Source of the DNA: Halichondria panicea
Lineage: Eukaryota > Porifera > Demospongiae > Suberitida > Halichondriidae
Direction: 5' to 3'
Length of the DNA stretch: 64,000 nt
Assembly: GCF_963675165.1 (NCBI RefSeq)
Contig: NC_087379.1
Location: 7,842,339-7,906,338 of the forward strand
Position numbers and translations under genes: made by a program. This document shows, one piece after another, positions 1 to 11,665 of this stretch. The notes under the pieces are model-generated. The model had not been told where the DNA came from, ran no database searches, and was given only the letters and a program-made list of their open reading frames with translations. Numbering within the stretch: position 1 is the first letter of the stretch; each line of letters begins with the position of its first letter.

Positions 1-154
1 TACATGGTATAGATACATGTCTGATGTAGATCTAGTATCGTAAAGACAGACCCTTTGCACCACCTCCACTCTTGTTTCTTTTTTCCCGCTATGTCCATTT
101 ACTCCATACGTTTTATACTATCTCACTTGTAATTGTTGTTTCACCATTTCCCAG

Positions 155-330
155 GCCGTACTGTACAAGTGAAAGCAATCCTTGAGATCTGCAACGTCTT
201 GGTCTATAAAGAGGCTGGTATCTATTGTCGTTCACTTCTCATTTCTGGATTCTTTACCCATGTTCCTGTGCATCATTACTGTGTGGCTTGTGCTACACTG
301 AGTGTACATATTTTTATCTTCAAATTTTGA
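155..330 (+). CDS. Possible last exon of an upstream gene (partial)
   Basis: A pyrimidine-rich stretch ending in CAG at 152-154 looks like a 3' splice site. It is followed by an open frame, starting in phase 1 with GRTVQVKAIL, that runs to a TGA at 328-330. An AATAAA at 461-466 lies about 130 bp downstream, which would suit a polyadenylation signal. Alternatively the exon ends at 217 before a GTATCT donor and would be a symmetrical 63-bp phase-1 exon. No family is recognised and no paralogous copy in the window supports it, so this is a weak call. Confidence 0.22.
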
Positions 331-595
331 GTGGAGTTCTACTTGGGCTATTGTAGTATTGTCCTTGGGACCGAGGCTATAGGACTGCTCTGCCTCATAT
401 AAGTGAAGAGGCGAACACAGATGGCAGAATGTTCTTTCACAATAATGATTGTTTTTGTGCAATAAAACAATGTTTGCTGTATTAACTTCAATTACTCGTT
501 TAGTCTTACAACATGTTAACGTTGGGATGCATGAGCACATTAATTTAATACCCTGTATGGATCTAAATGCATGCACTAGATCTAATTGAGCATAA
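331..595. other. Intergenic spacer before gene A
   Basis: Apart from the AATAAA at 461-466, nothing is recognisable here. It separates the possible upstream gene from the repeat-bearing promoter region of gene A. Confidence 0.4.
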
Positions 596-697
596 TCCTC
601 TGGAGCCGCCCCCACATCACAGACAAAAATAATTATAAGGTCAAAGTCCTCTGGAGCCGCCCCCACATCACAGACAAAAATAATTATAAGGTCAAAG
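596..697 (+). repeat. 51-bp perfect tandem duplication upstream of gene A
   Basis: Two identical 51-bp units lie at 596-646 and 647-697, ending 14 bp before the first ATG of gene A. Because 51 is a multiple of three the frame stays open across both units, but no upstream ATG was seen. The repeat is therefore read as promoter or 5'UTR rather than coding sequence. Confidence 0.9.
638..650 (+). promoter_or_regulatory. DR1-like nuclear-receptor motif, site 1
   Basis: The sequence AGGTCAAAGTCCT is a direct repeat of two half-sites spaced by one base. DR1 is the element class bound by HNF4/RXR-type receptors. It spans the junction of the two 51-bp units. It is a motif match only. Confidence 0.35.
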
Positions 698-701
698 TTC
701 A
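689..701 (+). promoter_or_regulatory. DR1-like nuclear-receptor motif, site 2
   Basis: AGGTCAAAGTTCA matches the DR1 consensus and ends 10 bp before the gene A start codon. The same 13-mer occurs inside the coding exons of genes B and C (near 15526 and 39766), so chance occurrence in this family is possible. Confidence 0.35.
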
Positions 702-711
702 CGTACGAAAA

Positions 712-3551
712 ATGGACATACTTGTAATCAGTGCTGCCAGGAATGGTGACTTGAGTGCTTTAAAAGATGCTATCAGGAGGGGAGAGGATGTCAACAATGA
801 GGATTGGGTAATTATATATAAGCTAGCTGGTTTGTAGGTACCGTAATACCTCGATTTAAGGCGACCCTCCAAATATGCGACACCCAAGCCGGCCGGAGCT
901 TCAGCAATTTTCGGACTTCTGAAAGTAGCAACAGCTGCGTTGACAATTATTTTTTATTGTCGCGTTCTAAATAGAGGTAAATGTAGCCGCTCACTAGCCT
1001 CGATTGTAGCCCACAGGAAAATCAATGTTTTTAAGCGGCCTGAAATCAGGGCAAGTTAAATTTACCTCCAATTAGATGCGACCCTCTAAATATGCGACAC
1101 CAGGACTCCAATATTCCAAAAGAAGCGACCTCTGGCTTCGTAATTATTAAAAAGTGTCGCTTTAAATCGAGGTCTTACGGTATGTAGAGCTGCTGTGAAA
1201 GTCTGTTTTTGCTAACTGTTTGTAGCCTCGAGACCAGCCGTTCGTTATCTGAAAGAATGCCTGGTCAAGTTCCAATGTACCAATATAATCCACTGTACTT
1301 TCTTGCCGATTTGTGTCCATGTGGACCAACTGAGTTGCATAAATTTCCTTTTTAACTATGGTCATACAGATTGTAATAAATGACTGCGATCTAGGAATGT
1401 GTCATATCCTAGGCAAGGATATTACTATCTTTTGGCAGTACCGGTCTAAGCAGATGTCACATGCCCTGTCACGCTAGAGGGGTTAGGGGTCACGTGACTG
1501 CGGTTAGGTTTGGGGGAGTACTGAGAGGGGCCCCTGCGATTAGCATTAAGCACGTAGGCCCTCATTCAGCCCCCCAACCGGTATATCAACATCGTCGGAT
1601 GGAAAATAGAAAATATAGGTCTTAACCTCTGTGAGTGGGAGGGTGGGAGGCATAAGATTTGAGCAGTCAATTTGTCTGTGGCTCGCTGACTTCAGCACAT
1701 GGAACCATAATGAGTATCTGATACTAAACTGATGTGTCTATAGGCAACATGCTGGAATTATAGTCATTTAGGAATTATTTGCATGTACGTGGACATTGCC
1801 GTCATTTTCACCTACCGTATATCTTCGGACACTCTTCTAGGCAAATTTCGTTGTTCTAATACAACGGAAACTCCGCTACTTTAATATTACTAAATATTTG
1901 GACAATACCTTGAGCAACGTAGCTTTATAGCCGGCCAGTAAGAGTGTTGCAGGTAGATAGCTTTGAGGATTAGCTAGCTTGTGCAACTCTTCTATTAAAC
2001 TTAGCTAGCTCGCATGCAGCTGCTTGCTTGTTCTAATCATCGGACACTACGCGTGCTCTATAAAAAATCTGTTCCAATTATACCCGGACAATTTCCAAAA
2101 TAATTATTTTTTGCTGTCTGATAAATTGGAACATAATTACGGTATAATTATGCTGAATAACTGTGGACAAGAATTCCATGAAATTGACTATTATTTTGGT
2201 TTGTGTGGATTTTAATCTACCGTCACTCAACTACGAGCTAACTTGCTGAAAGGTTAGAGTTAGTGTTATGTACTTTTGTGTGTGAGTGGATGACGTCAGA
2301 TGCAACCACTCTATTATAATAAATATTGCCAATCCCCTTCCTTTACCTTATTTATGGTCTATCACACAGATGTGTTCTCAAAGTTACTGTATGCTCTCAC
2401 TCTTGTAGAATGGGAACACTCCACTCATGGAGGCAGCCAGTGCAGGTCACACTGACTGTGTTAAAGAGCTGCTCTCCTCAGGAGCCGTGGTGGACCTGGC
2501 TAACAAGGTGAGTATCTGATACTAAACTGATGTGTCTATAGACAGCATGTTCGTGACCATCACATTATTTAGATTGCTGGCAATTCAATTAAAATCACCG
2601 GTTACCTAGTAACACATTATACAGTACATGCAGTTGTAGGTGTACTGTACATTATTAAGTACATGTACTGACCATTACATGTCATGTTCATTTCCCTGTT
2701 GATTTTTAAACTGACGTACCAGCCGGTTTTAATATTCACATGTACTGTACTAGCTGGCTTAATACGTATTACTGTGGTTGAAAATGTAGAGCAGTGAATG
2801 TCTGTATTGTTCAATGTACATTCATATTGTGTTGTCACTGTCTCCACTCTTGTAGGACGGGACCACTCCACTCATGGAGGCAGCCTACTGGGGACATGAA
2901 GATACAGTAAAGACGCTTCTCTCATCAGGGGCTTCCCCTCTCTGCACTAATGAAGTGAGCACATGTACTTTATAGAGTACATAGTTGCGTAGTTATACTT
3001 AACAAACAGCTTTACATGTACTGTACACCTATACCTCTTACAGTAGTTAATGACTGAACAGAGCTGTCATTTGTACCTAAACAGAAATAACCAAAATCTT
3101 AATATGCAATTACCGTTGCCAGTATTGCTCTGTCAGCAAAGTACATGTCATACGCATTAGACCACTTTACCTCTTACAATGTACGTCTCATCCCTTCGTA
3201 TGATCATCATCACAGCGTGGACGCACTGCTCTGATGGTGGCCAAGAGATCACCTCTCTCTAACCCTTCAGTAATCAAGCTCCTTGAGGAAGCTGCTGAAT
3301 CACATGTGAGTCCATACCTCAATAATGCACACACTGATCATGAGTGTTTTAGTTTACATAATTATGTACATGCACATTAATGAATCGTTTTCTTTTCAAT
3401 TTACTTTGCCAATTTTTGATTATTTTCACTGATGAGCTCGTACTTTTCTTTGATACATTAATACTGTCAGTGATGTAATTTAGTGGTCTTAACTGTATTA
3501 CAGTTCCCAATATTACACACACCCAAACAAGCATAAATACCATTACATGTG

Positions 3552-3582
<31 letters not shown>

Positions 3583-6500
3583 ACACTCAGTCACGTCCGC
3601 AGTCTGTTCCAGTCCTCCCTAAGAACTGGACTGTTGTCACTGACACAGAAACGTGAGTGACTATTGCACAGTTGAGTCACTAGCTTTATGAATGTGAGTC
3701 AACTTTAGGAAGAAGCCAGTCTACCAGAACAAGGCAGCAGGGGAAACCCTCTCCACACCACCTGGATGTAAGTGTGTGCTTGTGCTGTATCCAGCACATG
3801 GTTCTGTGTGTTTTACCTCCTGTGTAGATCCCCTGCACCAAACCTCCGCACACCCTGATGTCACTTTCTACGACATGCCTCAAGAGAAGGAGTTCACCTC
3901 CAGTGGTGGCCACGCTGACTTTGATAATGGAGTTCAAGTGACTGTTCCAGCTAATGCTGTCCCAGCAGGGACCTCTGTCGGCATTAAAGTCCAACCCAGC
4001 CTTGCCTCCAAAGAGGTATTTGTGATGCCTGAGGGCATTCAGTCTGCCAGTCCGTCCTACTTGATCTCTGGTGAAGGTCTACACGGAGAGGTGACCCTGA
4101 GCATGGAGCATCATGTACGAGTGTCCACCCAACAAGAAGCTGATGACCTCCTCTTTCTCCAAGCTGACTCATCTCCCAAGAGATCTGGTTCTCATACTGT
4201 CTATGAGTACCAGAAAATACCAGAGGGGAGGTCAGAGTTCTCTCCTGGAGGGAACACTGGGAGACTGACGCTGGGCACACGGCTGAAGAACTTCTTCAAA
4301 ATTGGACGGAATAATAGAGGTTAATACTTAGAAAAATGAATGACTTCCAATTGACCGATTATATTATATGTACAGGCAACACAGACAGTAACCTCTACAC
4401 TGTCAGAGTCTACCGGTCTCCTCCACAAACAACTGAGAACAGGATAGCCATCATTGTAGTCAGTCTCTGTGGGAGCTTATACGCTAAGGTAAGATGGCTT
4501 AAATTGAAGTGTGCTCATTTTATGTATCTACAGTTTCTGGAGACGCTTGATACAGTGTTGATCCCACGAGACTATCCTGAAGTGTCTTCAAAGTCAATTG
4601 ACAGGACAAGTCAAGGACCACTGACGTTTGTTGATATGTGTGCCACTCTCAACATTCCCCCAGTGCAGGGATGGTCTGTGGAACCAGACAAAGAATTGGT
4701 AAAATGTGAAGTTGGACATACTCTTAAAATCACATTCTCTTCATTTTCAGATCTTGCGTAGTGGAGTGGATCAGCCTGAGGTAGAGAAGTTCAGACCTGA
4801 GGATCTCCACGACTACCCTCCCAGGATAATCTGTAGATTCTTCCTTGAGGAGAATGCTCCCAAGAGAACCACCTGTTCCATCTCCTTGTCTGGACTACTA
4901 CCACAGGATGAATTTTACGTATCATTGACAGCACCCACTCCCAAAGTTGCTATGGATACTACTAAACTACAGGTATTCATGTGTTCAGTGTACGTATAAT
5001 TATAGCATTATTGTGTATATTGCTGTAGCTCATGTTAGTGTCAGTGGTGATGATCCCAAGGTGTGCTTTTAGCACGGTGTACATATACATGCATGTATAT
5101 ACATACATGTACAGTATCGATTAGTATTCTAGTAGACGTGCATTGCATGGATAATTGAAGCGTGGAATATGTATTATATTGTATTGCTCTTCACAGGACC
5201 ATGATACAGTCAGAGAAGAGGTGCCTTCTAAATTAGGTATGTCAGCAGGAACAAGGCTATAACTATAATATTGTGTGTGGAAGTGTTCTACAGTAGCGGT
5301 CAATATAAAGTACAGTGACGCTACTGTACCAAACACAGTTCTTGTCTCACTATAATCTGAACTAGCTTACGTCAGCTGGTAACTGACCAGACTCAGTCTG
5401 CAGAAGCATTATTATTTGTTTTTTACTTAATAGGCATAATTATTCTATACTGCAGATAATTCATCTGCCCCATATCTTACGTACCTGTAATTATATCTCC
5501 AACATTACCACTACAATGTGGAAGCTGCTTTGGTGTTATGGTAATTGTTCACTCCACTAATAATTATAGGACCATCCGCTAAACAAGTCACTCTTCAAGA
5601 ACTAGTAGAGCAATACAATCTGACTGACGAGCAACTCAACAGTGAAATAGAGGTTCCTGATACTCCCGAATTGGCCTTATGTTTTGATGATGTGGAACTT
5701 TATTCGAGTGCAATGGGGCTAGCTATTGCTGAACAAGCCGATGTGAACCAATCACGTGGAACTCAAGCAGCCATGATGAAGTGCTTGCAAATCTGGAAAC
5801 AACATAATCCTTCACAAGCAACTTACAGAGCTCTACTGGATATCGCACTGAGATTGGGGAAAGGAGACACAGCTCATCAAATCTGTCAGCAATTGACCCA
5901 ACGTAAGTACATGTACACATGTTACTACATGTCAGGTGATAACCACCCTCCGCCTAAGCCCTCTACTAAGTAGCTGTTCAAAATTTGACTCAAGATTGAA
6001 CTCACAACAGAGAAGACATTTGCCACAATCCTATTGTGTGTGTATACCATCATGCGTGCTTGTACACCTCCCTCCTAGACTGCACTGTTGAGTACTAGTG
6101 TATGAGAACCTGACCAAACTGATATACTGATTGTCTCCATATTGTACAGGAGGTGTGAGAGGTGTGGTCACTGGCTCGGACTGTATACAGGTATCCTGCA
6201 TGTACTGCTTGTATACAGTTTAGCTGTAAATGGGTAATAATCAGTTTGCAACTGAAGTTGATGCAATTAAGTATTTACATTTTGCTTTATGCACTGAAAC
6301 ACAGTGATTCTCACAGTCTAATTGTACCTGCTTCCTCAGGTTGAGGCTGGCGTTGCACGGAAGGTTCCGACTGTAGCCAGCACTGTGGTGGACATTAATG
6401 TGCGTTTATTTTGTACGTACTTACATTGTAATTATAGCTGTAAGTTAGCACAATTAACCGTGTATATACACTGCTAAATGTTGCTTGGCTGACCTACATT

Positions 6501-9500
6501 GTATGCATGTCCATGTTACAGTACTGTATGTTGGCAATCTCATTTCTTTTTGCTTAATTATCTTCTGTAGGAAGCCACTGAAGTACTGAGGAGAACAGTT
6601 GGTGAGATGACCACCTCACAGCTTGGCTCTACTGTGGAGACTGTACTGTCACTAATGGAGAAAATAACAGCTGCACTTCAGTGAGACGTCTACTGTTTTA
6701 ATGGTAGTGCTGTATTCACAATATGTCCCACCTCAGGTCATCTTCTCTGAGTGAGCTGACAGCCCACACTGACTCCATACGGACAAATGTTAGGTCCATT
6801 CGTCGACTGGCCAGGAAGATTGTCAAGGAGTGCAACATTGGAGCCAGTCTCTCTAAGATGGAGACTTTATCTCATCAGCTTGGACGGTTGGCCGAGGACA
6901 AACTCGAAGACTGTCAAGGTGAGAATACATTGTACCAGGCAGGGTTTGGGGCAGGGGGAGAAAACTTCCCCCCAAAAACAGAATAATGGCATCATCAATT
7001 TATTCAACAAAAACCAGACTCTACTGTATTAAACACTGTGATATGTACACTATTATCTCTGACCTACTATAATGCATATAATGGACTCAGGGTTTCATCT
7101 AGTGGGGGGGGTCAGGGGTCAGCGGTGAACAATCACACTAAAATACTCAGCTTCCCCTTGTATGATAATGACATCATCACAATGTAGGTACATGTAACCA
7201 CAGTCATAAGGTAGAATCTACGTACTGTCTATGATGTGCAATATGCCACTATACACTGTGATGCATTAGCATGTAATAGGGGGTGTGGTCAACAGCGTGG
7301 CCAAACATTATGCCACCCCCCCCCCAACTTTTGATCCTAGATGAAACCCGAATGGTAAGTGTAGGCCCCAACAATTCAACAATTGTGTGGTGCGCTCTAC
7401 CGCACATCCTCACACAAATGTTCATCCTAGATGAAACTCAGTACATGTGTATGTTGTATATCTGTAATATTAACTGTCAGGAGCTTATTTACTCTGGAGC
7501 TCTTTGTTGAACTGCATGCAATCCACGTACACCATTTCCTTTGCTGACCCTCACCCTATCCACACTGCAGGCCTGGCAGAGAGTGTTCAAACAATGCCAA
7601 GAACAATTGATGGTAAACTTACATAGTACATGTGTTAGCGTATTATTTGTTTTGTGATGGACCTGTATTTTTATCAGTTTGAATGCACGTATAATTATTA
7701 TTTGGATGATGTAATCGGACTATGAATTGTGAGTCACGTGGTCATGTACTGTCATGCTCCCTCATGATTGTTATGCCTTGATGCGTATGGTCCATGCAGG
7801 GGCACACAGTCATCTGTTTGTGTGTGCATGTGTGTGTGTGTATTCCAGCTGTAACTGTTCCTTGTAACTAGCAATAATAATAGAATTGGCGATCTTTACC
7901 AAATCACCAAACCATCAAAGAAGAGAAGAGACCCTGCATGCTGGTACAACTTACAGAGCTCTAGATCTTGTGAAACTACTCCTAAGAATGAGGAAATATG
8001 ACATTGCTAGTAAAGTATTCAAACATTGCCAAGAGAATGGTAAACTTACATAGTACATGTGTGTAGCGTAACATAATCTGTTTTGTGATGGATCCATACT
8101 TGTGAGTAGAATTTGAATGCTCCTAATTTGTACTAGGGATGCATTTGTGAGTGAGAAGTATGTGATCCTCTACCTGCCTACATTGTACGAGAGCTTAGCT
8201 TACAAGCCCCCTCATAACAATGACCTCAAGGACTGATAATGCATTTATTATACACATGAATTGTGTGACATGACTATGTGCTACTGTTTCAATGTTACAG
8301 TGTTGTACAGTGCGTGAGGTGTGTGCCAAGTTCACCTCCATGCCATTGTCACTGAGGTGACGAGTACTGTCTCAATACTAGCCCTTTAAAATATACACAT
8401 TTACAATCTGGCCACTTTAATTACAAGTGGTTGTTAACGTGAGCTAGTTTTGTAGGAGAAGGTCAAGGCGAGGATGGGATTGGTGGAGTGTGTCAACCAC
8501 AACCTAGTGGAGCCCTACCATCATCTACGAGAAACACGGTGACTATGTACTCTGAACCTTCATACCTTGGTTACTACATAGCTAACAAGTGTTTAAATTT
8601 AGTGCCTGGATAGTCTATATAAAGTGAAACCTCTGAAAATGTGTGCAGCATTTATTTGTGATGTTTGTTCTCTGTATTGAGCCTGAGGTGGTCCTTTATT
8701 CAGTGGTACCTATAATGTAGGAAAGTGATGTTGTAGACTGAAGCAGTGTCCTTTGTAGCTACACAGAGAGATGTTTAATTGAGTGTCCCTTATTCAGAGG
8801 GTCCTTTATCAGAGGTTCCACTGGTATTCATATTGATGTTGGTACTGTGTTTCCTGTGTAGGTGAGTATGTTGCACAGATGAAGTTCACTCTGCTGCTAA
8901 TGCCCAATGGACCACACAGGTGAACATCTGAAACTCTCCTGCCTGTACAATTCATGTTGTGTAGTGCAGGCTGTGTGTATGACAGCGTTCTGTAGTGCAT
9001 CAAGTTTGAGGTGTACATAGGTATGACATCATTGCCATTGTTTGTCTGGTGTGTTCATGCACTGTATTGGTTTGATTGTGTGTACACTACAACATTCAGT
9101 GATTGTCATTCCCCACAGACTCACCAGTGGCTCCTTTGACCCTGCGTGAGCTAGTGTCTTCACAGCTGAAACTGGAAGACCCTCAACTGAATGTGAGTAC
9201 ATACAAATTAGCTCTATTAATTAGGACAGTCAGTTATTTCATGGGAAATTCCTTTAAACTTGTTCCAAGGTCTGTTTCAAAGCTTTCAGAAAATCATAAA
9301 AATTGGGAAATTAGATCAATGGTACTAGTTACAGCCATTGAAACCCCCCCTCCGTTTAATTGCTCCTTGGAGGGTGAGCCGGACCATGTTTGATGACTGG
9401 TTAGGCAGCCCCTCTAATTAATTAGAGGAATGCAACCCGCTAGTTAAATAATAATCAGGCGTTTCTATTGCTCCCCTAATTAAGTACTTGGGGGTAAAGA

Positions 9501-11443
9501 CGTGGCCTAGCCACCAGTCATAGCTTCAGCTCAGTCATGCCCTAACCACATGCAGAGAAGTTTACCCTAACCCTTAACAACAGATATGAAGAGCAAGCAT
9601 TACTATACAGTATACTTTTATATCAATTAAATACAGAGAATTCAAGTTATGGCAGCTAAAAGAGTCCCCAAACCATTGCGCTTTGAAAATCATTGACAAC
9701 GATGCTTATTTATGGCAAGAGCACTTATCTACTCTTGATTACGGCAATTAAACTACACAACCTCCCCCATCCCTTAATTAATGGTTCGGGGACTCTTTTA
9801 GCTGCCATGCATAACTTGAATTCCCTGTATTTATCAGAGGTTCTACTGGTATTCCCAATGGACCACAAAGGTGAACATCTGAAACTCTCCTGCCTGTACA
9901 ATTCATGTTGTGTAGTGCACAGCGTTCTGTAGTGCATGAAGTTTGAGGTGTACGTACGTATGACATCATTGCCATTGTTTGTCTGGTGTGTTCATGCACT
10001 GTATTGGTTTGATTGTGTGTACACTACAACATTCAGTGATTGTCATTCCCCACAGACTCACCAGTGGCTCCTTTGACCCTGCATGAGCTAGTGTCTTCAC
10101 AGCTGAAACTGGAAGACCCTCGACTGAATGTGAGTACATACAAATTAGCTCTATTAATTAGGACAGTCAGTTATTTCATGGGAAATTCCTTTAAACTTGT
10201 TCCAAGGTCTGTTTCAAAGCTTTCAGAAAATCATAAAAATTGGGAAATTAGATCAATGAGATCAATGATACTAGTTACGGCCATTGAAACCCCCCCCCTC
10301 CGTTTAATTGCTCCTTGGAGGGTGAGCCGGACCATATTTAATGACTGGTTAGGCAGCCCCTCTAATTAATTAGAGGAATGCAACCCGCTAGTTAAATAAT
10401 AATAAGGCGTTTCTATTGCTTCCCTAATTAAGTACTTGTTGGTAAAGACGTGGCCTAGCCACCAGTCATAGAATCAGCTCAGTCATGCCCTAACCACATG
10501 CAGAGAAGTTTACCCTAACCCTTAACAACAGATATGATACAGGGAATATACACATACATAATTATATACAGGGAATTCAAGTTATGGCAGCTAAAAGAGT
10601 CCCCAAACCATTGTGCTTTGAAAATCATTGACAACGATGCTTATTTATGGCAAGAGCACTTATCTACTCTTGGTCACGGCCATTAAACTGCACAACCTCC
10701 CCCATCCCTTAATTAATGGTTTGGGGACTCTTTTAGCTGCCATGCATAACTTGAATTCCCTGTATTTAATGTCTAGAAAGTATGAAGGTCTCTTTAAAAA
10801 TTGTGAAATTGGATCAGTTACGGCCATTGACAGTTGTTCAACCCTCCCTCCGTTTAATCAATGGTTTGGGAACTCTTTTAGCTCCCATATAACTTAAATT
10901 CTTAGGTATTTAATTTTTAGTGTATAGAAAATAGCTAATGCTTGCTCTTCATATCTGTCTTTCCATATTCTGTTCCATTCCGCATTCCACCTTTTACAAC
11001 ATGCCTTTCCACTTCCTCCTATTGTGTACTACCAGCCATATACAGTGTATTGTACATGTACTGAGTCTATTTGTTCACATTACATGTACTTAGGTCTCCA
11101 GTGTGTGGGCGTATCATGCTCTAACCATTTCCTCTCTCCTGCAGGTAACGCTGGCTACAGTGTGCTGGTGAGCTGCAGTGAGAAGATAGTCCAGTCACTC
11201 TCTGAGGACCCGAAGGCCTTGGCCCTCCACCTCCTGTCAGCTGGGCTCATCACTGCGTCGATTCTTGAGAAAACCAACGAGTATGTGAATGAGACCAAGA
11301 GAGAGAAGGCCACCAGACTGTACACTGCCCTGCAGGGTGTGGTCAAACACCACCCCCACAAGTACCACGAGTTTGTCTCCACTCTCAGACTCAACCCACT
11401 ACACACTGACTTGGTCACACAATTAGATAGCAAGTACACGTAG
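712..11443 (+). CDS. Gene A: ankyrin-ZU5-death-helical-CARD protein
   Basis: Probable cytoplasmic death-fold adaptor. Exons read: 712-807, 2409-2507, 2856-2954, 3216-3305 (ankyrin), 3591-3652, 3709-3767, 3828-4319 (ZU5-like: SGGHADFDNGVQVTVPANAV), 4376-4488, 4534-4698, 4751-4972 (conserved middle, possibly UPA-like), 5197-5236, 5570-5902 (death domain), 6150-6190, 6340-6399, 6571-6680, 6737-6918 (helical), 7571-7612, 11145-11443 (CARD-like, LHLLSAGLIT and KATRLYTAL). All listed junctions are phase-compatible. The ATG at 712 is chosen because paralogs B, C and D start at the same ankyrin-cap position. The exons between 7571 and 11145 are uncertain: a candidate at 8456-8538 and two at 9119 and 10056 do not join in frame to the CARD exon, so a direct splice from 7612 is preferred. 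Function is inferred from domains only; the exact ZU5/UPA boundary was not resolved. Confidence 0.72.
839..1182. mobile_element. MITE-like element in gene A intron 1
   Basis: The ends are near-perfect inverted repeats: TACCGTAATACCTCGATTTA on the left, and the reverse complement of the right end reads TACCGTAAGACCTCGATTTA. Genes B, C and D keep the empty site (GGGTATGTAGAGCTG), showing insertion at a TA dinucleotide. There is no coding capacity, so it is a non-autonomous Tc1/mariner-type MITE by structure. Confidence 0.8.
5570..5902 (+). other. Death-domain exon of gene A
   Basis: Starts GPSAKQVTLQELVEQ and continues into a helical domain with the death-fold pattern: MGLAIAEQADV, then QAAMMKCLQIWKQ, then ATYRALLDIALRLG. 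It is flanked by CAG and GTAAGT splice sites and is phase 1 at both ends, so it can be gained or lost without breaking frame. Genes B and C have no equivalent exon and splice straight from the middle region into the helical region. Confidence 0.75.
7571..7612 (+). other. Internally deleted death-domain exon (gene A)
   Basis: The first 12 bases match the start of the orphan death exon at 30654 (GLAE...). The remainder matches that exon's 3' end and the following donor region seen again at 8009-8040. The exon thus looks like a death exon that lost its middle. It is still phase 1 at both ends and could splice from exon 6737-6918 to the CARD exon. Confidence 0.55.
7944..8039 (+). pseudogene. Degraded death-domain remnant in gene A
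   Basis: The frame reads TTYRALDLVKLLLRMRKYD and continues through a lysine-rich helix ending in HCQENG, followed by a GTAAAC donor-like site. It closely resembles the C-terminal half of the orphan death domain at 30654-30976. The N-terminal half is unrecognisable upstream and no 3' splice site fits, so it is read as a remnant. Confidence 0.6.
8810..10770 (+). repeat. Tandem duplication of about 0.94 kb in the gene A 3' intron
   Basis: The second unit repeats the first with an offset of 937 bp at the exon-like block (9103 versus 10040). Each unit carries a death-exon 5' fragment (9119-9192 and 10056-10129, starting DSPVAPLTL), a GTGAGT donor, a CCCC-rich tract and a fold-back element. The fragments begin in phase 1 but end in phase 0, so they are probably not used in the mature gene A transcript. 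Confidence 0.75.
9632..9832. mobile_element. Fold-back element
   Basis: The left arm (near 9632-9680, GAATTCAAGTTATGGCAGCT) is matched in inverse by the right arm (near 9777-9832). A second copy lies at about 10560-10768, and one arm reappears beside the Dishevelled PDZ exon near 27050. There is no coding capacity. Confidence 0.6.
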
Positions 11444-11665
11444 TTTGTCTACACGTACGTACATGTACATAATTATGATTATTACGATTGTGCGTACCAT
11501 CATTCTTTTTGTACTTAAGATTGACCTGATTTTTTTGTGTCTTTGAATTGACATAATTATTGTCTTATCATAGCATAATTATTGATGTGTATCTAATTAT
11601 GTGGGTGTTGCAAATAATTATGCTGAATGTCAGGAGGGGTCACAAACAAAGGGGCGATCGTGAAA
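11444..11665. other. Intergenic spacer between genes A and B
   Basis: This AT-rich interval of about 220 bp between the gene A stop and the gene B start must hold the gene A 3' end and the gene B promoter. No clear TATA box or AATAAA was seen. Confidence 0.4.

Noticed and set aside
586-711. N-terminal extension of gene A through the 51-bp repeats
   Set aside because: The frame is open but no ATG was seen upstream of 712, and the paralogs start at the position equivalent to 712.
3984-4280. Minus-strand open frame of 98 codons
   Set aside because: It lies antisense to the ZU5 exon of gene A, and its equivalents (14590-14838) are antisense to the paralogs. It is a shadow of a real exon.
8456-8538. 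Candidate gene A exon (GEGQGEDGIGGV...)
   Set aside because: The entry phase fits but it ends in phase 0, which fits neither the CARD exon nor the 9119 fragment. It was left out of the preferred model.
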